From positions 55,356,812 to 55,420,811 of the forward strand of contig CM035170.1 in assembly GCA_020205615.1 (NCBI GenBank): a stretch of 64,000 nt of DNA, written 5' to 3'. Source of the DNA: Panax quinquefolius (Eukaryota > Streptophyta > Magnoliopsida > Apiales > Araliaceae). The notes below the pieces were generated by a model. That model did not search any database, was not told the origin of the DNA, and saw nothing but the letters and a program-made list of their open reading frames with translations. Positions 1 through 11,058 of this stretch are shown piece by piece. Both the position numbers and the translations under genes were made by a program. Every line of letters starts with the position of its first letter. Positions within the stretch are counted from its first letter, which is position 1.

Positions 1-464
1 CGGATTCGATTCAAAATCGTACTCGACCTGGTAACTAAACGAGTCTCAATCAAACCTTATTTTATACTCGATAAATTTTGTGAACCAAATCTAAAAAACT
101 CAGTACTCGACTCGACTCGACTCAATTCATTTACACCCTCTCTCAGCTGTTGAATGTAGCTGAATTAAAAGATATGGAAGACTGGATCTAGAGATATGTA
201 GCATCATAGGGTTACAAAACCAGAACAAAAACTCACGCATGCTGATGATCCACCTGTCAAATAGACATGTTCATATCTTGAACCCATAAAACAACATTGA
301 CACAATCACACAAATGACAGCAAACTATTAAGTCAAAGTAACTGTTTAGTAAACTTAAAACAGAAATTGGGGTTTCATTCCCATCATATGGCAGATGTTG
401 TTTAGTTAGTTTATTTACCAGTAATAAAACCAGAGTGTGCAACTTGTATTTGAGAATTTTCTCT
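1..464. other. Intergenic stretch, no gene seen
   Basis: AT-rich DNA with no convincing coding signal. A short run of CTCGA/CTCGACT repeats lies near 100-123. The small minus-strand ORF at 257-442 has no recognisable motif and looks like chance. Confidence 0.5.
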
Positions 465-735
465 AATTATTTGACATTTTAGAGGTGGGCACAAGGATTA
501 AGATAATAATTAGAAAATATTAAATATAGTACTCAATTGTCTATAATACCCTTAAATTTTTTGTTGTGATAAGAAGAATTTTGTTGGGATAAGGAGAGAG
601 AAAGAGTTTAAAGTATCAAAAATAGGTAGAGTATAATAAGAGGTAATTTTGAAAAAATTGTCATTAATTTTTCTAGATTTGAACAAACGTCAAATAATTA
701 AAGACAAATAAAAAACTCTAAAACGTCAAATAATT
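465..735. mobile_element. MITE-like element with 20-bp terminal inverted repeats
   Basis: The left arm AATTATTTGACATTTTAGAG (465-484) and the right arm at 716-735 are reverse complements with one mismatch. The right arm runs on into GGAACAGATGGAGTAT, which resembles the GGGACGGAGGGAGTA end common in plant Stowaway/Tc1-mariner MITEs. The interior is AT-rich and non-coding. A second partial copy of the inverted arm sits at about 687-697. The exact outer ends and TSD are not certain. Confidence 0.5.
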
Positions 736-816
736 AGGAACAGATGGAGTATCATCTAGGACATGAACGAGACACGGTCAGCAAGCACCATCAATGGTTG
801 AGTATACTCAATATTA

Positions 817-1227
817 CTACCTCCTCCCTAAAGAATTAGTTTAGTTTCACTTTTCTGGTCAAATTAATCAATTTTAATTCTAAAATTAAGCATAATCATT
901 TATATGTTCAAATCCATGTAGTATTAAATTCGATATAATTTCTTATGTTTATAGTTTCTCTATCTATATTTATAAATAAAAAAATAGTATATATTTAGAT
1001 TACAAAAAATGATAAAATAAATTTCGGGACAAATCTCAAGTCCAAATCGAATCAAATCTATTCAAATAAGGCATTAAACTACTTGGTCAATATTATCTTC
1101 TTGTTTCATCTTAGCCTACCACAAACTCACCTAAAAGGTCACGACTTGGTAGTAACTTAATTTCTTATATATAGACAAATTTTTTCCATAAACTTCGATG
1201 TAGGACTGTAATGTTACACGGAGGGAG
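817..1227. mobile_element. Stowaway-like MITE (Tc1/mariner type), 411 bp
   Basis: The element begins CTACCTCCTCCC after a TA (815-816) and ends CGGAGGGAG before a TA (1228-1229). The terminal motif and TA target duplication are those of Stowaway MITEs. The interior is AT-rich without an ORF. The inverted repeats have diverged beyond the first dozen bases, so this is an old copy. Confidence 0.6.
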
Positions 1228-1249
1228 TAATATGAAAACCACAAATACA

Positions 1250-1342
1250 TTACAGTATTGCCCTCACTTAATTTTTCCCTGCTGCTAGAGCCTCTAGCGA
1301 CATGTTATTCCTGTCGATTTACAGTATTGCCCTCACTTAATT
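1250..1342 (+). repeat. 24-bp direct repeat pair
   Basis: The 24 bases starting TTACAGTATTGCCCTC at 1250-1273 recur exactly at 1319-1342, just downstream of the Stowaway-like element. The short spacer suggests a local duplication. Confidence 0.75.
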
Positions 1343-1407
1343 ACAGTATTTACAGGTTCAGATTCGTTCTAATTTTAATTTAAAATAATAATAATTATAG
1401 TAATAAA

Positions 1408-1479
<72 letters not shown>

Positions 1480-1480
1480 T
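1408..1480 (+). repeat. (AAT)n microsatellite
   Basis: About 24 nearly perfect AAT/AAC-free trinucleotide units in a row. The length is likely polymorphic. Confidence 0.95.
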
Positions 1481-1609
1481 GTTATGTCTGATTGTAAGTT
1501 ATTTTAGGTTGCAAAGAGTCTTTAGATAATGTAATATTTTTCGAATTTTAATCTAATTTTTCGTTACGCCGTACCTTTGTACACGGACAATTACTAATAA
1601 TATTTAAAA

Positions 1610-1860
1610 TACCCGGTTGCCATGTAGGTGAAATTCCTTACCAAGTGACTCCATGACCAGCTGCTGCAAATACCTACTAAATAATAACAGACTACCCTTA
1701 TAAGGAAGGACTACCATGTCCTGTTGATAGCCATTAAACAAAAGCACATGTAAGAATAAATTGAATCCATCACAAGACATCCTCGACAGGAAACTGATAA
1801 AGAATACAATGAAAGCCCATACCAGCATAAAACCAGCAATGCAGCAGGTTTATTCTTGAC
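1610..1860 (-). pseudogene. PGI: Glucose-6-phosphate isomerase fragment, two exon remnants
   Basis: Glucose-6-phosphate isomerase interconverts glucose-6-P and fructose-6-P in glycolysis and starch synthesis. Exon A (about 1819-1860) reads [14 protein letters not shown] and is preceded on the minus strand by a pyrimidine-rich stretch ending TTTATTCAG, a good splice acceptor. Exon B (1610-1720) starts right after an AACAG acceptor and reads [16 protein letters not shown], then a segment with [14 protein letters not shown] and GNRV. These match the conserved plant isomerase core around the DMVVLPYK segment. The family protein is over 550 residues and only about 50 are present. The reading stops abruptly after GNRV and no further exon is visible, so this is a truncated copy. 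The DKDSL/GKEFDL-type positions have changed (KGSL, EFHLHG), consistent with relaxed selection. Whether the plastid or cytosolic paralogue is the source is uncertain; the wording is closer to the plastid form. Confidence 0.75.
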
Positions 1861-2408
1861 CTGAATAAAAGAGAAATAATCAAACTGGAAATTGACCCTC
1901 TGGAGGAGTTGGGGGCTTGATCTGCAGTTTCAATGCCAGAATCTTAGATACAGAGCAAATCGACTTCAAGCTCCATAGAAAAAGGTAAATAACTAGATCT
2001 TTTTTAAAGTAAATTAAACCAATAGAAAAATGAGTCCTTCATAAAACTATGAAAGACAAAAAAATAACAATAAACCGAGATGGAGCAGAAGTGCCAATTA
2101 GCTCAAATGTGCAACAAGTGTGTGGCAAAAACTCCTCAGTCCTCATAAGTCATAAACAACAAACTTTTAATGGGTCCAAATTATGTGTACTTTCTGTAGT
2201 TAAATTCAATGATCTTAACTAACCATCTAGAGAATTGAAAACAACAACAAAGTCAGAATGTATGGCATAGTTATCAAGGCGACTAGGCGAGGCGAGGCAA
2301 CAGCCGGGAGCTTAAGCGCTAATTAGGCGACAAGGCGTTCAAATAACCGACAAGTCGTTAACAATGTAAATTTTATACATATAAAATTATATACATTTAA
2401 CATTTATA

Positions 2409-2447
<39 letters not shown>

Positions 2448-3084
2448 GATTTACCATATTCATAATGTAGGTTGTAGCATATCAAATCACAATAAGAAGT
2501 GAACAAGATCAAGTCAAAATGATAATTTTATTATAATTGTAATTTTTTGAACTTGTACTAACTTCAAAGTATATAGATGACTATACCTTTATAATATTTA
2601 GTTTAATTCAATATAATTCTTATATTTGTGTTTAGTTTCTTAAGTTTTAAAATGGGTTAAATATATTTTTAGTCACTAAACCGAGGTCGATTTACATTTG
2701 CATCATTGAACTGAATTTTTTTACGATCAATTTATTGAACTCTCATTTTTTTACAAAATAATTAAAATCGTCAAGCCAGTTAAGTTTTTAACGGCAAAAT
2801 TACGTGGAAGTGTCTAATCAATTTTTTTTTGTACCATGGAAGAGAGAGAAGGTTGAGCTGGAAAATTCATTAAATTAAATTAACCAAATAAAAATAATTC
2901 AAGAAATTCTTCATTCTTCGTCCACTACATCACCCCTATCCATTCACCAACTGAACATAACCCCCACCCACTCACCAACTGAACATCGCCCCCTCCATTA
3001 ATTCAATAACTGAACATCATCATCATTCTCCAGGCCATTTCATTTAATTAACTCTTCCTCTTCCATCATCATACATAATACATA
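1861..3084. other. Intergenic/intron-like stretch, mixed repeats
   Basis: No coding region is seen. The stretch begins with what may be an intron of the isomerase remnant. A GC-rich patch at 2276-2350 with GGCGACTAGGCGAGGCGAGG and several GGCGA units resembles widespread plant repeats. Near 2652 the sequence AATGGGTTAAATATATTTTT resembles Mutator-like element ends, but no partner end was found. From 2930 to 3030 the phrase ACCAACTGAACAT and variants occur four times in a C-rich stretch. Confidence 0.4.
2411..2443 (+). repeat. (TA)n microsatellite
   Basis: Uninterrupted alternating AT for about 33 bases. Confidence 0.95.
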
Positions 3085-3437
3085 TAGGAAAACTCCACCA
3101 ATGGTAAGAACTTGTCCCAACTTCCCTTGAAATCAAGGACACAGAGTCTTAATAGATCTTCAAGAGTTTGAATAGTCCTCTCCGACTGTCCGTCCGTTTG
3201 AGGATGATATGCTGAGCTAAATCGTAAATCTGCGCCCATAGCTTTTTGCAAACTAACCCAAAATTGCGAAGTGAATCTTGGGTCTCGATCAGAAACTATG
3301 GATACTGGCATACCATGCAATCTTACAACCTCATTTATGTACATACGAGCAAGACGTTCAAGTGTATAAGTTTCTCGTATCGGTAAGAAATGAGCAGACT
3401 TGGTCAATCTATCAACAATGACCCAAATTGCATCTAT
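3085..3437 (-). pseudogene. Element A integrase core, 3' part
   Basis: This continues the integrase frame broken by the inserted solo LTR. Reading the minus strand it gives [17 protein letters not shown], then the second catalytic aspartate in [14 protein letters not shown], then [13 protein letters not shown] with the catalytic glutamate, i.e. the D,D35E retroviral-type integrase core that joins element cDNA to host DNA. It stops after LVEFSY, where element B continues with NNSYQAS. The last five bases next to the solo LTR are one copy of its TSD. The C-terminal integrase domain and chromodomain are lost. Confidence 0.9.
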
Positions 3438-4499
3438 TGTGACGCCCCCAAAATAGGTATACATCACCTATTCTGAGTTGTCAATACATGGTACAGAAAC
3501 AACTACAACTTTATTACAATAATTGTCGTGCAAAATACAACAACACATATATCTTTGTGAGTTTGGATACAAATATATACCAACTCAGAAAGACGTCACA
3601 ATGACACCTTACATAAAGGTATAGTCAAAAACTGTTTTAGAAATTAGAATCTTTGGGAAGTGCTCAAGAGAAACCTTCGCATACGGGGGAGGCCATGCTT
3701 TTAGGTTATGGTAGATATCATATGGCCACGAGAATTATCCTCGTTGACCTAATAGACCCCAAAGAAAAAACGAGAAGATTACTATCATATTCTTTCCAAT
3801 GGTGAGTCTTCTCGACATATCATTATCTCCACTGCCTCTAATTGGGTATTATACTCCAAACAAACACCAAGATTATAAAGGTAGTGCTTGTAAATATACT
3901 CGTGAAGTGGATGAGCACAACCTTGTCTTATATGATAACACGAGTTTGTATGTCATTAGACATCTTGTATGATAGTGACAAAACACCATTCCAAAGTTAA
4001 ATTCACCTCACCCTCAACATCTATAGACCACCACTCTATTCCCTCGCTATCCCCGCTCGACCCAAATACACTTTTATTACACGAAAGGAATTGTGAAACA
4101 AAAGGGTGAGCACAACTAGCTCAAGAAAGAATATTATGACTAAAGATAAATAAATTATCAATAGTCTTCATCAAGAATAAATCGAGATTTAGAACATATG
4201 GTAGATGATAAAACTTTTCAACCATAGTTGCGGTGAATGAATGAGCAATCCATTAGAAGAGTCAAATAGACCATAAAAAATCTATTATCTTCTCCATGTT
4301 AAAAGTCCACCAACAATGTTTTATCCTCAGTAACATCAATCAACAATTCACGTCCACAATCACGTATAACTCATAATCGTAATTGTAGTTCTAAATTCCT
4401 TTCCTCATCCAAGACAAAGATAATTTTCATCACTTGTCTTTACCTCGAAATATCAAAGATCATGGTTATACCAAATCACGCCTTCTCGCTCATAATCAT

Positions 4500-4795
4500 A
4501 CTAATAAATTCATCTTTTGCACCACGGGCCAAAGATATTCATCAACAGCCCATCTTTACACTACAAAGCAAAGATATTCAACAACGGGTCATCTTTGCAT
4601 TACAAGCCAAAGATATTCATCAATAATTCATCTTTGCTACACAGCTAAAAAGATATTCAACAACAAAATCATCTTTGCATTACGAGCAAAAGATATTCAT
4701 CAATAATTCATCTTTGCACTACAAAATTTAAGATATTCATCAACAAGTCATCTTTGCACTACGAGCCAAAGATATTCATATATCAAAGAAATACA
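4500..4795 (-). repeat. Irregular tandem array around CAAAGATATTCATCA
   Basis: Seven or more units of 35-60 bp each contain TCATCTTTGCACTAC followed by AAAGATATTC. The same motif recurs in the equivalent place of the other LTRs (both strands), for example 43395-43640, 49190-49430 and 50335-50580. It creates a spurious plus-strand ORF at 4434-4706, which I do not regard as a gene. Confidence 0.85.
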
Positions 4796-7146
4796 TAATC
4801 ATCTCAGAAGTTATATAACAATAATTATAACCATGTTGATCAATTCACCTTTGCACTTAAGCTAAAAATATTCAATTGTAAATTCAATGGTCATGATCAT
4901 ACCAACCAACAATTCAACTTTTGCACTCTCGGCCAAAGAGAACCTATGGTCACGATCATACCAATAATCTACCCATCTTTACACTCAAGTCAAAGAGAAA
5001 TATCATCATTAGGGTTATAAGAATGTTATATAAAAACAATATAATCAAAACATGGTTTTAATTTCAAGAGTAAGATTCATAAATCAATGATAATTTGGTC
5101 GAGAGAGAAACCAATTTGTCGTGAATAGTACTCGTATTCGTATTATAAGTACATCGTGATAATGCATCGTAAGTAACCTCTACACCTAAAAAATATAAAG
5201 TTTCATAATAAAATTCATATCCATATTTATAACACCTTAATCCAAATGTTATAAATCACTTAGAAATCTCATAATCTAATATTATTAATATTATAATAAT
5301 ATTTTAATCATTTCTTAAACTTATAAATAATTTAATCCAATTATTTACACTTTAATAATTAATGCATTTAATCATCTAAAAATGCCAAACTCATAAGATT
5401 TCATCATCATTAACCAAAACCCTCATAAAAATCTGCATATACCTCATATATGATTCTCAAGCCAATAAATCATATTTTCCAATTTTCTTACTTCACATAA
5501 CATATTTAATTCATTTACTCATAACTAGAATATTTTCATGAAAAATACCAAATCAGTTCCAAAAATATTTCTTTTCTGGGATTTAGCATAACATAGTCCC
5601 ATATTGAACATATATTTTTCTCGAAATTTTAAAAATTCATTTACTATTTTTCATATGGCCAAAACCACTGAATATTTAAACATTTATCATAAATTGTACT
5701 TTTATCCAAAAATTCTGAAATTTACACGGTATTCTGATATTATATAGATGTACTTCCAATAAAAATTTCATCAATTTTGGAGTTAATCACAAGGAGTTAT
5801 AAGCGGATACTTTTAAAATAGTCTTTTCTCATAAAATCCATAACTCCTAATCTATACATCCAAAAATCGCCATTTTTGGACACAATCTACAAAACTCATC
5901 AAAATATCATTTCCAATTTTTCCAGAATTTTGAAGGTCCAGAAAAATACAAAACTGAAAAACATAATCACCCTTAAAAATCCCTTTACTATCCCTTACCT
6001 CAAAAGAGCATCTTGACCTAATAATATTTTGAATCGAACTTGCACCGTATAGGAATACTCAAAGTATACTCAAAATACTCACAAGAATACGCCGATAATA
6101 TAGAGAGAAAACTTCAGTTTACGGTGTGATTTTCAATTCTAACCCAAGCACCCTATTTATAGAAAAATGCTTTAGAACACCAAAGCGTAAAATTGAATAT
6201 AATAATAATATTATTATCAAATTTCAAGCCCACCTCTAGACATTTGAAATCAGCTGATTTTGCACATGTTTAATGAGGCCACAAAAATATAAAAAACGTT
6301 TTTATTAATAAAATAAATAAAACTTCCAAAAATCAATTATTTGAGAGCTTGAACTTCAATAATTCATAATAAATAGCCCTTTTATCGTAAAATTCGAATC
6401 TCGCAAGTTTTTATAGGAAATTCAATTCTCTACAACTTTTCGTAGAAGAAAGTTTTTCCAAATTCCAAACAAAAATTGACCAAATCCACAAACCAAGCGA
6501 TTTTACATGTATAATCAAATTTCAAATAATAAATGGGGTCCAATGACATGTTTAACATGTTTTAAACATTTATTGCAACAAAAATACTCTTCCTCCTCGT
6601 ATACTCATATATCCCACATTCGTTGTAAAAATATCACCATTATTATATTATTAAAATATAATAATACATTTAAATGAATTATCTTATCGTAAAAAGATAA
6701 AATTTCAATTTTCAACAATTGTCACTTTAAAAATTTTCTCCATCTATATCCACATAAAATGAATATTTTCCTTATCATATTAATCAATAATTAATTATTC
6801 ACAAATAATATTACGAGTAATCACAATAATGACAACCAGCGGCTTCCTGTGAAGAGGGGCTTTCCAATAAGAATTTCCTCATCTGGCCAAGCAAGCAATT
6901 AGGTGACCAAACCTCTCCTTAGATGTAACTTTCTAGACATTGCCAATAATGCTATCTAATAATATTATCCAAATAATATGAATTATTGATCCAATAATGG
7001 GAAATCTTGTCTTGTAGACAATTATTGAAACAACAATAATATCAACGTAGCAATTATTGAATCAATAAAATAAAATATTGAACAATAATTACTGTAACAA
7101 TTATTGAGTAATGCCTTCTTACGAAAAAAAATTATCATGCTTCATG

Positions 7147-7240
7147 AATAGTACTCGTGAATAGTAACTCGTGAATAGTAACTCATGAATAGTAACTCGT
7201 GAATAGTAACTCATGAATAGTAACTCGTGAATAGTAACTA
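7147..7240 (+). repeat. 14-bp minisatellite GAATAGTAACTCGT
   Basis: Seven near-perfect units alternate between CTCGT and CTCAT endings. It is the minus-strand view of the ACTATTCACGAGTT array found in the other LTRs of this family. Confidence 0.92.
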
Positions 7241-7284
7241 TAAAAAATTGAATACTTTTATTTCATAAAATTCGGGGTCTTACA

Positions 7285-9310
7285 TCTATGCCTTGAGAAA
7301 CTTTGGGAAGACTAGTAACGAAATCCATGGTAATGTGCTCCCACTTCCATTTTGGAATTTCAAGTGGTTGCAATGGACCTTTTGGTACTTGATGCTCCGC
7401 CTTGACTCGTTGACACGTTAGACACCTTGAGATAAACAACGCTATCTCTCTCTTCATATTGCCCCACCAAAATGTATGTCGAAGATCATGATACATTTTG
7501 GTACTCCCAGGATGGATTGCAAACGGTGTGTTGTGCGCCTCCATCATGATTTTATACTTTAAATCAGGGTCGTTAGGAACATAAAGTCTGGAGTTGACTC
7601 GATGTATTCCTTCTTCATCGATTCTTGCTTCTGGCATCTCACCTTCTTGCACTTTCTTCCTCATACGCGATCACCCGGATCTCAGAATTTGAAAGCTTTT
7701 AATTTTATCAATTAAAGTCTGTTCTACTCGTATATTTGCCATCATCACGTGGGTCCCCGAGTCTTTATCTCTATCTCCATCCTTTGCAAGTCATACAAAA
7801 TGGGCCTTTACGTTGACAATAATATTGCACTCGTGCATTCGCATATGATCTTCTACTCAATCGTCGGCTACCACGTTCGCTTTTCCGGGATGGTATTGGA
7901 TGGTATGATCATAATCTTTCAATGCTTCAAGCCAACGTCGTTGTCGCGTGTTGAGTTCCTTTTGAGTGAAGAAATATTTGAGGCTTTTTGATCCGTAAAG
8001 ATCTCCACTTTCTCCCCATACAAGTAATGCCTCCAAATCTTTAGTGCGAAGACAACAGCTGCCAACTCTAGATCATGAGTAGGATAATTCCTCTAATATT
8101 CTTTGAGTTGTCGTGAGGCATAGGCTATGACTTTCCCATGTTGCATGAGAACACATCCTAACCCTTTCTTGCCGAAGCATCACCAGAGATGATAAATCCT
8201 CCCGAACCGGATGGTATTGTCGAGCAGTCTTTGAAATGAGTCTCCTCTTGAGTTCTTGAAAACTCTTCTCACATTCCTCGCTCCAACCGAACTTTGTATC
8301 TTTTCGAGTCAGCTGAGTTAGTGGAGTAGCGATTCGAGAAAACCCTTCTATGAATCTTCGATAATAACCAGCTAAGCCGAGAAAGCTACGTACTTCTATC
8401 ATCGATTTAGGTTGCTCCACTTTTGAATAGCTTCAATCTTTCTTTGGGTCAATGATATTCCATGACTTGATACTACGTGCCCCAAGGAATGCTACTTCCT
8501 CGCCCGTAACTCGCATTTCTTCAACTCGGCATAAAGCTTATATTCACGAAGTTTTTGGAGTATCAGCCTCAAGTGTTGCTCATGATTTTCACGGCTTTTG
8601 GAATAAATAAGGATGTCATCAATAAAGACAACCACAAAGTGATCTAAATATTCCTTGAATACTCGGTTCATCATATCCATGAAGCGCAAGGGAGCATTAG
8701 TCAATCCAAAGGACATGACTAGGAATTCATAATGCCCGTCTCGAAGTTTTTGAAAGCCGCTTTGGAATGTCATCTGCTCTAATCTTCAATTGGTGATATC
8801 CTAACGAAGATCAATCTTTGAAAAGAATTTGGCTCCTTGCAACCGGTTAAACAGTCATCAATACGTGGCAATGGGTACCTATTTTTGATGGTGACATGAT
8901 TCAACTCCCGATAATCAATACAAAGTCGCATACTCCCATCTTTCTTCTTCACGAATAGTAATGAGCACCCCAAGGAGAAGTACTAGGACGAATAAAGCCA
9001 ATGTCTAACAATTCACGTAGTTGAGTTTTAACTCCTCAAGTTCAATAGAGCCATTCGATATGGGGATTTAGAAATGGGTTTTGTCTCTGGGGTTCAAGGT
9101 CGATACAAAATTCAATTTCACGCCTGGGGTAGGCCAGAAGTTCTTCGTGAATACGTCGGAAATTCATTAACAATAGAAATATTATTCAAAAGCGGCGTAT
9201 TTTTGTTTAGATCTGGATATGAGCTAAGAAAGCTTGACATCCATTTTTCAATAAACGAATAGCTTTATGGCTTGAGATGACAAAGATTGATTTTAATGGT
9301 TTGGTTGCTT
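7285..9310 (-). pseudogene. Element A pol: RT, RNase H, integrase zinc domain (decayed)
   Basis: Reverse transcriptase copies element RNA to cDNA in the cytoplasmic particle. The RT finger [19 protein letters not shown] is at about 8840-8960, the RT catalytic [10 protein letters not shown] at about 8600-8640, and the RT/RNase H linker with SFLGLAGYYRRFIEGF at about 8330-8400. The integrase zinc-binding HHCC domain (HPGSTKMYHDLRHTFWW ... CLTCQRVKAEHQ) is at about 7390-7540, followed by [11 protein letters not shown] with the first catalytic aspartate. The domains fall in different frames separated by small indels, so no full polyprotein can be made. Several of these differences from element B sit at CAG/CTG sites (for example 7661-7700 versus 32071-32100) and may be sequence errors rather than real decay. 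Confidence 0.9.
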
Positions 9311-9314
9311 GAAT

Positions 9315-10870
9315 TCACATAATAGGTCGATTAGGAATATAAAAGCTAACAACCTTACGAAAACAATCAATTTTTGCATGATGAGTAGTTAACCAATCAA
9401 TCCCTAGAATTACATCAAATGCAAGTATTTTTAATGCAATAAGATCGACAGATAATGTGTGGGTACCAACTTGAACCAAACAAGACTTATAAACCGTGGA
9501 TGTAATGAAGGTTTCTCCCAACGGAGTTTCCACAGATAAGTCAAAGTCTAATTTCTCCGGAGTCAAATTTAATCATTGAGTGCAAGTAGGAGAAATAAAA
9601 GAATGGGTAGAACCGGTATCAAATAAAGTGTAGACTTCGCTAGAGTTTATGATAAGCTTACCCGTGATGACCTCATTCGGGTTCCTTGCTTTCTGGGAGG
9701 TCACAACAAACGCTCTCCCTTGCACTACCGGCTTTGAATTTTCTAGGACAGCCTTTGGTGCCTCCATCCTAGCTGAATTTGTCTTCGGTGAACGACAAAA
9801 TCGGGCTAAGTGACCTTCTCTTCCACAATTATAACATGCTTTGACTGACATCGCACAATTTGGACCGATGTGTCCATCCCTCCGCATTTGAAGCATATGA
9901 TAGGTGGTCTTTCCTCCTTCCTTAACAACGGTCTTTGGTCGACGCCTTTCCATCATTGTTGAATCTCCTCTTCTTGAAATGTCCATTCTTATTGTTTTGG
10001 CCCGATTACCACCGGTGGTTACCATTTCGCCTGTTGATTCCTCCACGCTTGTTGTCACCGCTCGATGATCGCTCTCACCGTATATTATCATTTCTTGCCG
10101 TTTTCTTCTCTTTTGGTTGCGTTGACTCGTTATCGTGCTCCACCAATCGAGCCCTATTTACAACATCTTAATACAAACACAGCTTTATGAAATAAGATGT
10201 GTTGACGTATCTCCCGCTTCAAACCTCTTAAAACATTCGCGCCATTGTCTCTTAATTATCCACCAAGTGGGATGCAAACCGGGATAACTCCGCAAATTTT
10301 ACCTCGTATTGCGACACGGTCATATTGTTTTGCTCCAATTTGATAAACTCCACCTCCTTCATGTGACGAATACTTTCAAAAAGTATTTGTCGTTGAATGT
10401 AACTCTTGAACTTCTCCCAAGACATCTTTGATCTGCGGAGTTGAGTACGCTTTCTGATTCCCACCAAAGAATTTGCTTCTCCGCAAACATAAAGGCGTGA
10501 AAGGGAACCTTTTGCTCTCGGAGCATCCCAAGACATCAAATATCTTGGTGATCTGCTTTATCCATGCTTTCGCCATAAGTGGTTTTGGCTCTCCCTTAAA
10601 CTCCGGTGGTCCCAGCTCCTTGAACTGTTTAGCGATGACCGCCCGAGAGTTTCCAGTGTTTCCACCTACATTTTGGACAGGAGTCGCTCTTGCCTGCTGT
10701 TGCATGAATTGCATAAAGCCTCTGAACAATCCACCATTCATCATTTGGTCAGTGTTGTTATTTGTATGTGGATTATCGCCTTCCTGATGCATATTCTCCT
10801 AATTATTGATATGTGGAGACTCAACGGTCTCTTGTGCCCCATTGCTATTCTCAACATTTTCGGATGTCAT
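9315..10870 (-). pseudogene. Element A gag and protease (decayed)
   Basis: Gag forms the particle that packages the RNA. The likely start is the ATG at 10870 (MTSENV), 174 bases inside the PBS. Gag core text GPPEFKGEPKPLMAKAWI lies at about 10560-10620 and YEVKFAELSRFASHLVDN near 10252-10310. Two zinc-knuckle-like boxes follow: a broken first one near 9870 and an intact CYNCGREGHLARFC (CX2CX4HX4C) at about 9795-9840. The aspartic protease has its active site LFDTGSTHSFIS at about 9595-9630 and the conserved VILGIDWLTTHHAKID at about 9365-9410. The frame changes at least three times, so it is non-functional. Plus-strand ORFs here are shadows. Confidence 0.9.
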
Positions 10871-11043
10871 TTTCAGATACTACCACAAAACAAAGGTTAA
10901 TTGACATGTAACATAATATCTCTAAACTCTGACCAACCAATTTAAATACAAAATAAATTTAAGTAGGTCATACTAGCGAAGGAATTCCCCGTCTCTCCCC
11001 TCCTAGTTCTAATCTCACATCTTAGTCGGGGATCATATCCTAA

Positions 11044-11055
11044 GCTTTGATACTA
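11044..11055 (-). other. Primer-binding site of element A
   Basis: Minus-strand TAGTATCAAAGC, complementary with one change (TGG to TAG) to the 3' end of initiator tRNA-Met. It lies three bases inside the 5' LTR end. Confidence 0.85.
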
Positions 11056-11058
11056 ACC

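Larger units (their letters stand above)
3438..7284 (-). mobile_element. H: solo LTR, 3.85 kb, Tekay-type, TSD TCTAT
   Basis: A single LTR from TGTGACGCCCCC to GGTCTTACA with no internal region. The 5-bp TSD TCTAT flanks it exactly (3433-3437 and 7285-7289), and joining the flanks restores the integrase frame of element A. The internal layout matches D-type LTRs: a CAAAGATATTC array (about 4500-4790), a long AT-rich stretch, and an AATAGTAACTCGTG minisatellite (7147-7240). A solo LTR arises when recombination between the two LTRs of a full element deletes the interior. Reading the minus strand, a donor-like GAGGTAAGGG lies at about 5993-6002. Confidence 0.93.

Noticed and set aside
2650..2820. 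GGGTTAAATATATTTTTAGTCACTAAAC, like a Mutator-like terminal repeat
   Set aside because: Only one end is visible and there is no 9-bp TSD partner within reach.
4434..4706. Plus-strand ORF with repeated TTGQRYS/HLC-like text
   Set aside because: It is produced by the CAAAGATATTC tandem array inside solo LTR H; the text merely repeats with the DNA unit.
4500..7240. CRISPR-like spaced repeats
   Set aside because: The repeats are irregular LTR subrepeats in plant retrotransposons, not uniform direct repeats with unique spacers.
10473..10900. Plus-strand ORFs over element A gag
   Set aside because: Shadows of the minus-strand gag; no family motif.
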